DNA of 64,000 nt from Nodosilinea sp. FACHB-131 (GTDB taxonomy: Bacteria; Cyanobacteriota; Cyanobacteriia; Phormidesmidales; Phormidesmidaceae). The notes under the pieces are model-generated. The model was not told the DNA's origin and made no database searches. It worked only from the letters and a program-made list of their open reading frames with translations. Numbering within the stretch: position 1 is the stretch's first letter; each line of letters begins with the position of its first letter. Below, one piece after another: positions 26,701 through 36,123 of this stretch. The stretch covers positions 1 to 64,000 of the forward strand of contig NZ_JACJOF010000008.1 of NCBI RefSeq assembly GCF_014695395.1, read 5' to 3'. The position numbers were made by a program, and so were the translations under genes.

Positions 26701-27169
26701 GCGGGCCCAGCGGGCCACCACCTCTCTGGCACTGATTATGTGTGATGTGGATTATTTCAAGCCCTACAACGACCACTACGGGCACCCGGCCGGGGACCGG
26801 TGTTTGCAGCAGGTGGCCCAACTGTTGAAGGATCATATTCAGCGCCCTGGAGATGTGCTAGCTCGCTATGGTGGAGAAGAGTTTGTGATCCTATTGCCCA
26901 AAACCACGCTGGTGGGAGCGATGGCAGTGGCGACTAGAATTCAGCACCAGTTTACCCAAGCCCGGTTGCCCCATGGGTTTTCGTCAGTAGCTGACCACAT
27001 CACCTTGAGCTTTGGCATTGCCTGCTGCGTACCCCTCCAAGAGAAGTTGCCCAGCGAGCTACTGGCCGCTGCCGATGCCGCTCTATATCAAGCCAAGCTG
27101 GCAGGCCGGAATCGCTACTGTATTAGCACCGGCAATTGGCCTGGTGTCCCAAATTTGCCCATAGGCTGA
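23771..27169 (+). CDS. Multi-PAS diguanylate cyclase
   Basis: A 1132-residue soluble signalling protein without membrane segments. It reads as about seven PAS/PAC units in series (roughly 45-155, 185-305, 310-430, 440-560, 570-680, 685-805, 815-940), each ending in a DITxRKQ-like linker, with a coiled region near 155-185, then a GGDEF domain (about 965-1115). The active site RYGGEEF (1034) and an I-site RPGD five residues before it are intact, so it should make cyclic di-GMP with product inhibition. The start is uncertain: TTG 23771 is the first possible codon and no ATG lies near. There is no output other than GGDEF. One PAS unit resembles one in the protein at 371-2527, suggesting common ancestry. 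Confidence 0.87.
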   Translation: MFLAPHSIVSLTSNGLPVNLGPLPQAGLGQEGVALESQGRNLFNMALDAMLIANDQGQYVEANPAACKLLNCVRDQIIGRTIADFCVLPPGVDLHQQWQIFLAQGHMQGEVAFRVGNGEERIVEYAATANVSPHFHLSILRDITGRKQAEALKEHLNQMLTQQVKERTEELRVVQTQLAHKHSLLDNILSNIDGVVWSIDLQTMTTRYVNSAVETLYGYSKEAFLDTADLWRSLIYPADQPKIEQFLGQLGGQERFDLEYRITRADGELRWVRDRSRVVYDPEGNPVRLDSVATDITEQKQLEEALRLSESRLRAIFQQAALGINQASLDGYFLQANQAYCDMLGYSEAELLQLRYQDIAHPDERQETEAALARLYAGQTSSVTLEKRYFHKDGSIRWTNLVLSILRDADGQAISDIAIVQDISDRKQIEQALEEERSLFIDGPTVVIRWGPTDEWPVEYVSPNVRAQLGYEPSDLVEGRVAFASLIHPDDIDKVQAEVSAAVVAQIPFLATEYRLRHANGDYRWIDEFTRIIYGTDGAVVRFLGYVQDITERKQTALALQESEATKQAMLSAIPDLLMRIDRYGLRYDFISGGEITLYGDVDTQRPQSVYEMLPQALADQRLHFIRQALDTGERQIYEYTITVDGHPYYEEARIVPLEGDKALVMVRDVSDRVTAEKALRESQQRFQAIFDQMYQFIGLLTPEGILLEANQTALAFGGFSREDVVNRPAWETGWWDVSPETQAQLKQAIAAAGRGEFVRYEVTIQGANQQMMTIDFSLRPVLDDQGQVVLLIPEGRDITQRKHMEEELERTKVFLEQTNSVARVGGWEVDLQQNLVHWTPTTREIHEVDADFEPTLATALSFYPSGANRQRMAAAIENARLTGQPWDEKLQVVTARGNLRWVRSLGQAEFVDGTCIRLFGAFQDIDAQMRADMQLQELTQQLQQANGELSRVATTDALTQVANRRCFDQVFMQEWTRAQRATTSLALIMCDVDYFKPYNDHYGHPAGDRCLQQVAQLLKDHIQRPGDVLARYGGEEFVILLPKTTLVGAMAVATRIQHQFTQARLPHGFSSVADHITLSFGIACCVPLQEKLPSELLAAADAALYQAKLAGRNRYCISTGNWPGVPNLPIG

Positions 27170-27749
27170 AGCCGCTATCTTTAGCGCACTAGCATAAATC
27201 GTTTAGGTTAGATGGGCCAAGGCAGGGGCAAAAAACGGCTCATTCTCAATAGTTGAATGGGCAGAATGCTTGCGAAAATGCGATCGCATATGCCTTCCAA
27301 TATCTTATCGACTACGCAGATGGTTAACTTGGATTTTTCCTAAGCTTAAACCAAGCTTTGTTGACCAATGTCTTCCTTTAAATAACCCGCCACTAAAGGT
27401 AAGCCGACCGATCCGTAAACTTGGCTACGTTGGCCTCTGCTAGCGCAGTGAGATTTGCAGTAAAAAAAGAGTTTTGAGCCTAGATAACTCTCCTTTTTAA
27501 GGAAACAGACAGGATCCGCGGGTCATTAGGTCTACAAGAAATTCCCTTTTTAATTAATCTCTTAATCTGCGAGGCAAGCAAAATTAACCCTAAGGTAGCC
27601 CACCCTTAATCTTGCTTCAGAGCTTTTGTGAGAGCATCTTTCCTGACAATTGGGGTTGAAAATAATTTGCTGAGTCAACAGCTCCGGCAAGGGATTTTGA
27701 TGCCTATTGGAACAGATTGAAACGAGTCACTTGGGAGAGCCTGACAGCT
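27170..27749. other. Intergenic region before the phosphodiesterase gene
   Basis: About 580 bases with no gene seen. A weak stem-loop (AGAGTT at 27468-27473 with AACTCT at 27486-27491, then CCTTTTT) may end the upstream GGDEF transcript. Further on, three TTAAYCY units are spaced by exactly 22 bases (see the separate entry). Confidence 0.45.
27561..27612 (+). promoter_or_regulatory. Candidate PHO box
   Basis: CTTAATCT (27561), ATTAACCC (27583) and CTTAATCT (27605) are each offset by 22 bases, twice the 11-base period of cyanobacterial PHO boxes (CTTAACCT repeats bound by SphR/PhoB). The intermediate repeats are degenerate. The site is upstream of a phosphodiesterase/phytase-like gene, which fits phosphate control, but the match is imperfect. 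Confidence 0.35.
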
Positions 27750-30700
27750 ATGGATTTAGATACAACCCAGAGTGCAAAGCTGACGGGCTTTGCCTCGCTG
27801 CCCGCTGACACCTTTGCCGAAGGCCCTGAAGCTGGCGGCAACGATGGCACTGGCGCACCTGTTACCGGTAATGGTCGCACTGGCCCGTTTGATGGTCAGC
27901 CGATCCAGGGTTTTAGCGGCGTTCAGTTTGCCCCCGGTGGCGATGGCTCAACCTTCTGGTTTCTCTCAGACAATGGCTTTGGAGCCAAAACCAACAGCGC
28001 CGACTACCTGCTGCGTATCTATCAGGTTGACCCTAGCCTGGCGGGTGCAGAAGAGGGCGATCGCAGTGTTGAGATCCAGTCTTTTGTGCAGCTCAGCGAC
28101 CCCAACTGCCTGATTCCCTTTGACATTGTGAACAAAGAGTCTTCTGAGCGGCAGTTAACCGGGGCCGACTTTGATGTGGAATCCTTTGTGATTGACGGCA
28201 ATGGTGAGATCTGGGTTGGCGATGAGTTTGGCCCCTACTTGCTGCACTTTGATGCCACCGGCAAACTGTTAGAGGCTCCGATCGCGACGCCCAACCTTAA
28301 GACCCTCGACACCTTAAATGGTCAAGATCCCCTGGTGATTGGTCACCGGGGCGCGAGTGGCGAACTGCCCGAGCACACGCTAGAGGCTTACAGCCTGGCA
28401 ATTACCAGAGGCGCAGACTTTATCGAGCCCGACCTGGTGGCGACCAAAGACGGCGTGCTGATTGCTCGCCACGAGCCGATTTTGGGCGGCACTACCGATG
28501 TCGCTAACCGCCCCGAATTTGCCGATCGCAAACGCAGTGGCGTGATTGATGGCGTCACTTACGAAAACGAATTCTTTGCCTCCGACTTTACCCTAGAAGA
28601 AATCAAGACCCTGCGCGCCATCATGCCCCAGGGCTACCGCACCGATGCGTTTAACGGCGTATTCCAGATCCCAACCTTCGAAGAGGTGATTGACCTGGTC
28701 AAGCAGGTTGAGGCTGACACCGGCAAGAAGATCGGTATCTATCCTGAAACCAAACACCCCACCTACCACGATGACCTGGGCCTGTCGCTGGAGGAGCCGC
28801 TGTTGGCGACCTTAGAGGCAACAGGTTTCACCGACCCCAGCCGCGTTTTTATCCAGTCCTTTGAGGTCTCTAACCTAAAAGATCTGAACACCAAGACTGA
28901 CATCCCTCTGGTGCAGCTTTTGGATGCCTACGATGTGGCGCTGGATGGTTCCCTCATCTATCAGGATGTCAACGCGCGTCCCTACGACTTTGCCGTCAAC
29001 GGTGACACCCGTACCTACGGCGACCTGCAAACACCGGAAGGGCTGGCCGAAATTGCCACCTATGCTGACGGCATTGGCCCCTGGAAACGGATGATCGTCT
29101 CTGTCAAAGGCGTGAATGCCAATGGCGACGGGGCAGCGGATGATGTGAATGGCGATGGTGCCGTCAATGATGCCGACAAAACCACCACGGACCCATCCAC
29201 GCTAATTCCCGATGCCCATGATGCAGGGCTGTTTGTCCATGCCTACACCTTCCGCAACGAGGGGCGATTTCTAGCTGCCGATTATCAGGGCAACCCCAAT
29301 AAAGAATATGAGCAGTTCATCAACCTAGGTGTGGATGGCTACTTTACCGACTTTCCTGGCACGGGTGACCTGGTGCGCGACCAGATTACTAGCGACTTCG
29401 TCCGCTCTCCCCAAAACCCAGAGGTGCTGGCCACCACAGAGTTCGACACATTAACAGGTGATGCTCCCATCGTGATTGGTCACCGGGGTGCGTCGGGTGA
29501 GCGGCCCGAGCACACGCTGGAAGCTTATAAGCTAGCGATCGCCCAGGGGGCAGACTTCATCGAGCCTGACCTGGTCGTCACCAAAGACGGCGTGCTGATC
29601 GCTCGCCACGAGCCCATGCTAGGGGTGGTGGCGCTGAATCCTGACGGCACTATCCAGCTAGACGCTAGCGGCAGCCCTGTGCTCAACACCAGCGACACCA
29701 GCACAGATGTTTACCTACGCGCTGAATTTGCCGATCGCCTAACAGTGAAAAACCTGGACGGCGTTCTGCGGGGCGGCTGGTTTGCCGAAGACTTTACCCT
29801 AGCAGAGGTCAAGCAGCTCAACGCCATTGAACGGATTCCGGCTATCCGGGGTACCGAATTCAACAACGATGGCTTGAAGGTGCCCACCCTGGCCGAGGTG
29901 ATTGACCTGGTGCAAGAGGTCGAGGCTGAAACCGGGCGCAAAATCGGCATCTACCCCGAAACCAAGCACCCCACCTTCTTTGATCAGCAGGGCTTCAACA
30001 CTAGCGAAATCTTGGTGAAAACCCTGGTGGCAGAGGGCTTCACTGACCCTAGCCGAGTTTATATTCAGTCCTTTGAGGTGAGCAACCTGAAGGCACTGAA
30101 CGACACCATCATGCCCGCCGCCGAGATCGACATTCCGCTGGTGCAGCTGTTTGGTGGTTCGGGTCAGCCCTACGACTTTGTGGTCGCTGGCGATGCTCGC
30201 ACCTACACCGACTTGTCTACCCCCGCCGGACTGGCCGAAATTGCTGAGTACGCGGCTGGCATTGGCCCCAACAAACAGCGCATTGTGCCGCTGAGCACGG
30301 TGGATGCCGATGGCAACGGGCAGCCCGATGATCTGAATGGCGATGGGTCGATCAGTGATGGCGATCGCGTCACCGGCACCCCCACCACCCTGATTGCCGA
30401 CGCTCATGACGCTGGGCTGCTGGTGCACCTCTATACGCTGCGAAATGAGAGCTTCTTCCTCCCCGACAGTTATGAAGGGAATCCCATCAATGAATATAAG
30501 CAGTTCATTGAGCTAGGGGTAGACGGCTTCTTCACCGACTTCCCTGGCACCGGTTTCACCGCTCGCAGCACCTTTATTGACGAGCCTGCGGTGGCCAATC
30601 TGGGCGGTTCACGTGGGTTTGAGGGTATGGCCTTTAGCCCCGATCGCACTACCCTATACCCAATGCTAGAGGGCACCGTCGTCGGTGACCCCGCTGGCTC

Positions 30701-31616
30701 CCTGCGCATCTATGAATTTGATGTGGCCAGCAGTTCTTTCGAAGGGTTGGCAGGGCTGTATCAGTTGGAATCGGCTAGCAATGCGATCGGTGACTTCACC
30801 CCCATCAATGCCAACGAGTTCCTCGTGATTGAGCGGGACAACAACCAGGGGGAAGCAGCAGCATTCAAGAAGATCTTCAAAATTGACCTGTCTCAGCTCA
30901 ACAGCGAAGGCTTTGTCAAAAAAGAAGAGCTGGTCGATCTGTTGAACATCGATGACCCCAACGATCTCAACGGTGACGGCAGCACCACCTTTGACTTCCC
31001 CTTCCAAACCATTGAAGATGTCTTGGTGCTCGATGAAGACACCATCCTGGTAGCCAACGACAACAACTACCCCTTCTCGGTGGGCCGTCCTCCGGGGATT
31101 GACAACAACGAAATCATCGAGCTTCAGCTTGATAAGCCTCTAAATCTCGATCCTCGTTTGGGTGTCGCTGGATTGTCTGGAGACGCTGTCACGGAGCTAG
31201 TTGACCTCACCGGCTTTGATGGCAATGTTGCCGTGAATGTTACTCTGACCCGCGAAGCAACCTACGACAACATCCTGAAATTCTATGAGACCGATGCTCG
31301 GGGTGCTGTGGACGGGCTTCTACCGGGTGAAGCCGGTTATGAGGCAGCGGTTGCGACTAACCTGCTCGATGCAGACGGATTAACCCTTGATAACCTCAGC
31401 GTTGTTAATCAATCCATCCTGCTGACGGGTGGCACCTACTACGCACCAGCGTTGTTGATTCAAGGCCGCCCTGAAAATCTGGTGACGCTCGACGATGCGG
31501 CCCTAGGGCAGTCTCGCATTGAGCGCAGCGGGAATGTTTGGAGCTTCGAGGATCTAAACGACTTCGACTTCAACGACCTAGTCGTCACCATCAACTCGAC
31601 TGAGGTTGTTGCCTAA
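27750..31616 (+). CDS. Giant phytase-like / tandem glycerophosphodiester phosphodiesterase
   Basis: A 1288-residue phosphorus-scavenging protein. Residues about 10-190 look like the first half of an esterase-like phytase propeller ([23 protein letters not shown]); two GDPD domains follow (about 195-525 and 574-930), each with the active-site pattern [19 protein letters not shown]; then the propeller appears to resume (about 940-1140, [20 protein letters not shown]). Each GDPD carries a DxNGDG-type calcium loop. The last 140 residues (VTELVDLTG to the end, with [14 protein letters not shown]) form a DUF4114-like domain shared with the next gene. No signal peptide is seen, so a non-Sec route such as type I secretion is suspected. 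ATG 27750, with GGAGAG upstream, is preferred to TTG 27717. Confidence 0.85.
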   Translation: MDLDTTQSAKLTGFASLPADTFAEGPEAGGNDGTGAPVTGNGRTGPFDGQPIQGFSGVQFAPGGDGSTFWFLSDNGFGAKTNSADYLLRIYQVDPSLAGAEEGDRSVEIQSFVQLSDPNCLIPFDIVNKESSERQLTGADFDVESFVIDGNGEIWVGDEFGPYLLHFDATGKLLEAPIATPNLKTLDTLNGQDPLVIGHRGASGELPEHTLEAYSLAITRGADFIEPDLVATKDGVLIARHEPILGGTTDVANRPEFADRKRSGVIDGVTYENEFFASDFTLEEIKTLRAIMPQGYRTDAFNGVFQIPTFEEVIDLVKQVEADTGKKIGIYPETKHPTYHDDLGLSLEEPLLATLEATGFTDPSRVFIQSFEVSNLKDLNTKTDIPLVQLLDAYDVALDGSLIYQDVNARPYDFAVNGDTRTYGDLQTPEGLAEIATYADGIGPWKRMIVSVKGVNANGDGAADDVNGDGAVNDADKTTTDPSTLIPDAHDAGLFVHAYTFRNEGRFLAADYQGNPNKEYEQFINLGVDGYFTDFPGTGDLVRDQITSDFVRSPQNPEVLATTEFDTLTGDAPIVIGHRGASGERPEHTLEAYKLAIAQGADFIEPDLVVTKDGVLIARHEPMLGVVALNPDGTIQLDASGSPVLNTSDTSTDVYLRAEFADRLTVKNLDGVLRGGWFAEDFTLAEVKQLNAIERIPAIRGTEFNNDGLKVPTLAEVIDLVQEVEAETGRKIGIYPETKHPTFFDQQGFNTSEILVKTLVAEGFTDPSRVYIQSFEVSNLKALNDTIMPAAEIDIPLVQLFGGSGQPYDFVVAGDARTYTDLSTPAGLAEIAEYAAGIGPNKQRIVPLSTVDADGNGQPDDLNGDGSISDGDRVTGTPTTLIADAHDAGLLVHLYTLRNESFFLPDSYEGNPINEYKQFIELGVDGFFTDFPGTGFTARSTFIDEPAVANLGGSRGFEGMAFSPDRTTLYPMLEGTVVGDPAGSLRIYEFDVASSSFEGLAGLYQLESASNAIGDFTPINANEFLVIERDNNQGEAAAFKKIFKIDLSQLNSEGFVKKEELVDLLNIDDPNDLNGDGSTTFDFPFQTIEDVLVLDEDTILVANDNNYPFSVGRPPGIDNNEIIELQLDKPLNLDPRLGVAGLSGDAVTELVDLTGFDGNVAVNVTLTREATYDNILKFYETDARGAVDGLLPGEAGYEAAVATNLLDADGLTLDNLSVVNQSILLTGGTYYAPALLIQGRPENLVTLDDAALGQSRIERSGNVWSFEDLNDFDFNDLVVTINSTEVVA

Positions 31617-32056
31617 GTGGCTTGAGGCTAAGCCAGTTCTACCTCACTCCATTGACCTAACAGAGCTACTTGAACAGGTCGGTGGAGTGAGATGGAACGC
31701 GCGGTTAAGAATTCTCCGAAATGGTTAAACCAATTACGGGGGCTCCGTTAACCCGATGTCAGCCTGTCTTTAAAGTTCCTGTGAGAGATTATCAAGCGGC
31801 GGTCAAGCAGTAACCAGATTTCGACGCTTAATCCTAAGTTCCACTAACGCGATCAGGGGAGTTGCCCCGCTCTAACCCTGTCTCAATCCTGACGTATCAG
31901 CTCAATCAATGAGACGTCGCACGGTTACAACCCGTGTGGCCTGCTTTAGTTCGCTTTGCCAGGGTTGGCAGCGATCGGACTGGGCTAGGCGAGATGAAAG
32001 GTTGCTGCGTAGAGCTTGCCCGGTTTTAGAGACACAATCTGTAAGGAAGCATACCA
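31617..32056. other. Intergenic region between the two phosphatase genes
   Basis: About 440 bases with no gene. A stable hairpin (CTCACTCCA at 31643-31651 with TGGAGTGAG at 31683-31691, helped by GACCT/AGGTC inside) lies just after the upstream stop but has no T run. Several TTAA motifs (31705, 31725, 31748) occur without a regular 11-base period. A ribosome site AAGGAAG precedes ATG 32057. Confidence 0.45.
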
Positions 32057-35000
32057 ATGGCTAATAACCACGTTATCTTCATCCATCCTGACGGAGCTAG
32101 CCCATCTCACTACGCCGCCGCGCGATTTGCCGACCTAGGCCCCGATGGCCGCCTGAATTGGGACAACCTGGACCATGCCGGGGTTTACCTGGGGCATATG
32201 GAAGACCAGCTCGGCGGCACCTCTAATGCGGGTGCTGTCACCCACGCCACTGGGGCTAAGGTGTATGCCGAATCCTTTGGTCTAGAGCAAGATGGCTCGC
32301 AGATTACGCCGCTATCGGGCAACACGGGTAAAACCATTGTTGAAGAGGCGATCGACGCTGGCAAGGTTACCGCGCTAGTGCAGTCTGGGGCGATCTTCGA
32401 ACCGGGCACGGCGGCCTTTGTGGCTAAGACCGGCAATGTTGAGGTCGATGGCAGAACGGTTGTGCCTCGGGGCCAAACCGCTGAGATCGCTCGTCAGGTG
32501 ATTGAATCAGGAGTCGATTTTATTCTAGCTGGGGGCGAAGTTACGCTCCTGCCGGTGGGCACTGATGGCTTTCACGGCACCGCTGAAGAATACAATGCGA
32601 TCGCCAGCGACTCCGTTCGTCGTCCCTCTGAAAACCTGATTGAGCTAGCTGAATCCCTGGGCTACACCGTGGTCTATACCCGCGATGAGCTCTATGCCCT
32701 GCTGGAGCAGTCGGCAACGCCCCAAAAGGTGCTGGGGGTTTTCGCGCCCGTTCACACCTTCAACGATCGCCCCGAGGAAGTGCTGGCTGAGGCTGGCCTG
32801 CCTCTCTACCTGGAGACTGCACCTACTCTCGCCGAAATGCTGGAGGTCACCCAGCAGCTGATGGAGGCCCATCCCAATTTTGAAAATGGCTCGATCGCGA
32901 TCGTCGAAGAAGAAGGCTCTGATAACTTTGGCAACAACAACAACGCTGCTGGCACCATTGAGGGAGTGCGGCGGGCCGATGCGGCGATCGGCGTGGCCCA
33001 AGACTTTCTCAGCCGCTATGAAAACACCCTGATCATCACCGCTGCCGACAGCGATGCCGGTGGGTTACAGGTCACTGACGTGGACCCCGCTGAGCCCGTA
33101 GGCACCATCAACAACAACCCCACCCTCGAAGATCGTCCGGTACCCCTCGACGGTGTGGGCGGCGTGGGCACCTTGCCCTTTGTGGCTGCTCCTGATGCCG
33201 ATGGCGACGTCTTTGACTTTGCGGTGGGCTGGGCCGGTACCCCTGACTTCTCGGGCTCGATTGTCTCTAAGGCCGAAGGTCTCAATGCCGACAAGCTACC
33301 CGCCACCGTCGACAACACCGGCATCTACGAGCTGATGTACGAAACTCTGTTCGATGTAGAACTTGAGTCTCGCATCCCTGACCAAACTAAGGTGGCGCCT
33401 GCTCCCACCGCTGAGACTGGCAACGTCATCTTCATTCACCCCGACGGCACCAGCCCCTCCCACTACATGGCGCTGCGCAACATCGACCAGGGGCCAGACG
33501 GTCGCCTCAACTGGGACAAAATGTCTAACGCCGGGGTCTACCTGGGCCACATGGAAAACCAGCTGACTGGCACCTCCAACGCTGGGGCCGTCACCCACGC
33601 CAATGGGGTGAAGGTCTTCAACGAGTCCTTTGGTTTAGAAGAAGACAACTCTGTTGTGGTGCCGGCCTCGGGCAACGTGGGCAAAACCATTCTAGAAGAG
33701 GCGATCGAGGCGGGCAAAGCCACCGCGCTAATTCAGTCGGGTCAAATGGCCGAACCGGGCACTGCTGCCTTTGCTGCCGCTACCACCAACCGTGACGGCG
33801 ACGACATCCGCGCCCGCGACAAATACGCCGAAATCATCGAGCAGACCATTCGCTCTGGCACCAACGTCATCCTGGGCGGTGGTGAGCTATACATGCTGCC
33901 CGTCGGCACCACTGGCTTCCACGTCACCGCCGAAATCGATGCCGCTGAAACCCGGCCCGAGCGTCGCCCTGAGACCAACCTAATTGAACTGGCAGAATCC
34001 TTGGGCTACACCGTGGTCTACACCGAAGACCAGATGAACGCGGTGGTCAATGGCAACAACCCTCCTGAAAAGCTGCTGGGTGTCTTTGCTGCCGATGCCA
34101 CCTTTGACGCTACCACCGAAGAGGACCTAAGGCTGAATACAGACTCTCCCCTGCCCCTCTACGTAGCGACCGCTCCCACTGTTGCCGAAATGCTGGACGC
34201 CACCCTCAAGCTGGTCTCCAACGATCCCGATGGCTTTTTCGTGGTGTTGGAAGAAGAGGGCACCGACAACTTTGCCAACAGCAACAATGCGGCAGGCACG
34301 ATCGAAGCCGTACGCCGAGCCGATGCCGCCATTGGTGTCGCCATGGACTACGTCGATAACGTTGACCCCAACACCCTGGTCGTCACCGCTGCTGATAGCG
34401 ATGCCGGCGGTCTGCAGGTGTTCCAGTTTGCCCCCTACACCCGCCCCTCAGGTAACCCTGTCTCAGGGCCGGCTCTGGGTGCAGAGGAAGCTGAGGTCCC
34501 ATTTATCTACGCCAACCCCACCACTGAAGCCGGTACCCCGGTCTTCCTCGATGGCGCTACCGGCAGCACCGGCAGTGCCGAGTTCCCCTGGGATTCGTTT
34601 GCGGCTACCGACAGCATTGATGGCCCGATGGGCAACTTCGGTGTGGCTTGGGTGGGCACCCCCGACTTTCCCGGCAGCATTGTGTCTAAAGCTTATGGTC
34701 TTAATGCCGACCTGCTGCCCTCTACCCTAGACAACACCTTCATTTACGAGATGATGTATCGCACGTTGTTTGGGGATGAGGCGTTTGAGCCACCTGTGGC
34801 TGAGCTGGTTGATCTGACTGGTATCGACGGCGATGTCGTCGTTGATATTACTGTGACCCGTGAAGCAACCTTCGATAACGTGCTGAGGTTCTACGAAACC
34901 GATGCCCAGGGCCGCGTGGATGGCCTTGTGGCCGGTGATGCTGGTTATGAGACAGCTGTTGCCGCCAACCTGCTCGATGCCGAGCTATTTGTCGACAACC

Positions 35001-35209
35001 TGGTGACTGACAGTGTCAAACTGACCCTGCCTGGCGGTACTTACTACGCCCCTGTGCTGCTGGTGGATGGTGACATCAATAATCTGGCCACGATCGGTGA
35101 GTCTCGCATTCAACGCAACGGCAACGTTTGGGGCTTCGAAGACCTGTCTGATAATGACTTTAACGACTTGGTCATTACGATCAACTCGGCTGAGCCGGTT
35201 GCGGCGTAG
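32057..35209 (+). CDS. Tandem alkaline-phosphatase-like protein
   Basis: A 1050-residue protein with two alkaline-phosphatase-superfamily domains (about 1-440 and 455-905) and a C-terminal DUF4114-like domain (about 914-1050) shared with the upstream gene. Both domains keep the opening metal Asp (FIHPDGxSPSHY), the GTAAF segment and the ILxGGE segment. However, the usual nucleophile box TDSA reads TSNA (55-58; 506-509), the D-x3-H box reads DNFGN/DNFAN (289-293; 737-741) and TADH reads TAADS (331-332; 780-781). Known alkaline phosphatases need these His residues for zinc, so metal use or activity may differ. There is no signal peptide. It is likely secreted for phosphate recovery, as its neighbour is. 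Confidence 0.82.
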   Translation: MANNHVIFIHPDGASPSHYAAARFADLGPDGRLNWDNLDHAGVYLGHMEDQLGGTSNAGAVTHATGAKVYAESFGLEQDGSQITPLSGNTGKTIVEEAIDAGKVTALVQSGAIFEPGTAAFVAKTGNVEVDGRTVVPRGQTAEIARQVIESGVDFILAGGEVTLLPVGTDGFHGTAEEYNAIASDSVRRPSENLIELAESLGYTVVYTRDELYALLEQSATPQKVLGVFAPVHTFNDRPEEVLAEAGLPLYLETAPTLAEMLEVTQQLMEAHPNFENGSIAIVEEEGSDNFGNNNNAAGTIEGVRRADAAIGVAQDFLSRYENTLIITAADSDAGGLQVTDVDPAEPVGTINNNPTLEDRPVPLDGVGGVGTLPFVAAPDADGDVFDFAVGWAGTPDFSGSIVSKAEGLNADKLPATVDNTGIYELMYETLFDVELESRIPDQTKVAPAPTAETGNVIFIHPDGTSPSHYMALRNIDQGPDGRLNWDKMSNAGVYLGHMENQLTGTSNAGAVTHANGVKVFNESFGLEEDNSVVVPASGNVGKTILEEAIEAGKATALIQSGQMAEPGTAAFAAATTNRDGDDIRARDKYAEIIEQTIRSGTNVILGGGELYMLPVGTTGFHVTAEIDAAETRPERRPETNLIELAESLGYTVVYTEDQMNAVVNGNNPPEKLLGVFAADATFDATTEEDLRLNTDSPLPLYVATAPTVAEMLDATLKLVSNDPDGFFVVLEEEGTDNFANSNNAAGTIEAVRRADAAIGVAMDYVDNVDPNTLVVTAADSDAGGLQVFQFAPYTRPSGNPVSGPALGAEEAEVPFIYANPTTEAGTPVFLDGATGSTGSAEFPWDSFAATDSIDGPMGNFGVAWVGTPDFPGSIVSKAYGLNADLLPSTLDNTFIYEMMYRTLFGDEAFEPPVAELVDLTGIDGDVVVDITVTREATFDNVLRFYETDAQGRVDGLVAGDAGYETAVAANLLDAELFVDNLVTDSVKLTLPGGTYYAPVLLVDGDINNLATIGESRIQRNGNVWGFEDLSDNDFNDLVITINSAEPVAA

Positions 35210-35242
35210 GGGATCCTAACCGCCTAAAGTTCGTGCCTTTAG

Positions 35243-35274
35243 CCCCTGCGCTGAGTTCAGCGTAGGGGTTTTTT
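35243..35274 (+). terminator. Terminator after the phosphatase gene
   Basis: CCCCTGCGCTGA pairs with TCAGCGTAGGGG (one G-T pair), followed by TTTTTT at 35269-35274, 34 bases after the stop codon. Confidence 0.92.
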
Positions 35275-35420
35275 CTGATTGGTTACCTCATAGCTGTTGC
35301 CACGAAGGTTAGGACATCTTCATCAGTAGTCAGGCGATCGCTATAGGCTAGTTTGCCGTCCCAGTTTTAGCTATAGGCGATCGCGTTAAAGGATCCCTCC
35401 CAACGGGAACTGATCTAAAC

Positions 35421-35912
35421 CTACGAGCAGTAGAGAGTATCGCGGGTGTTGCGTTTCGTGACTGGATTAGTGCCCTTGGCCACATCGCAGAGCATTTTGT
35501 TGACCTTGGGGTCGAGGAGCACATCGGTAAAGTCGGCTCCATCGATAATCGCTTCGCGAAAGTCGGTGCCAAAGGCGTAGGCCCCTTCCAGAATGGCGTT
35601 GGTGAGGTTGGCCTGAAAGAAACGGGCCCCATCTAGGGTGGCTCCGGTCATATCGGCTCCTTCCATGTTGGCGCGGGCCAGGGTGGTGTCAAACAGGCGA
35701 ACCCCGCGCAGGTTGGCGTGGCTCATGTCGGCATCGGCCATGTCGGCGCGGGTGTAGTTGTTGTCGCGCAGGTCTTGGTTAGACCAGTCAGTCTTTCTCA
35801 GGTTTTGGCGATCGTAGCTGGTGGCCTGGGCCGGGCCCACCCAGCTGAGGCAAAGGGTTAGCACCATCAGCGTGGCTACAACTATCCGACACAGGCTGGA
35901 TCGACTAACCAT
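35421..35912 (-). CDS. Exported pentapeptide-repeat protein
   Basis: A 163-residue protein with a signal peptide (RIVVATLMVLTLCLSWVG, cleavage after AQA) and about eleven pentapeptide repeats of the A(D/N)LXX type (ADMADADMSHANLRG, ANMEGADMTGATLDG), forming a right-handed quadrilateral helix. A short cysteine-containing tail (LCDVAKG, TLYCS) could form a disulphide. It is probably in the periplasm or thylakoid lumen, where cyanobacteria hold many such proteins of unknown function. ATG 35912 places the signal peptide at the N-terminus. It is transcribed towards the phosphatase terminator. Confidence 0.85.
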   Translation of the reverse strand: MVSRSSLCRIVVATLMVLTLCLSWVGPAQATSYDRQNLRKTDWSNQDLRDNNYTRADMADADMSHANLRGVRLFDTTLARANMEGADMTGATLDGARFFQANLTNAILEGAYAFGTDFREAIIDGADFTDVLLDPKVNKMLCDVAKGTNPVTKRNTRDTLYCS

Positions 35913-36123
35913 GGCTCCCAATGTGTTCAAATCAAATTCTACGTATCTGAGTTTACAGGTTGACTTGGGTCAAACCAATCCCCCAGCCTACAGGTATCCT
36001 GCATTCTGCCAGCGGTAATCTTCTGGAATGTTGCCGCAACTCTTGTAGTTTTAGAGCGATGCCTGCGACCTGGTGGTGCTGTGCAGGTGAGCTGTATTGC
36101 CCATTGCCTTGGAGAACATTGCT

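Noticed and set aside
29799-30428. 209-residue minus-strand frame
   Set aside because: Lies wholly inside the second GDPD domain on the opposite strand; His/Gly-rich shadow.
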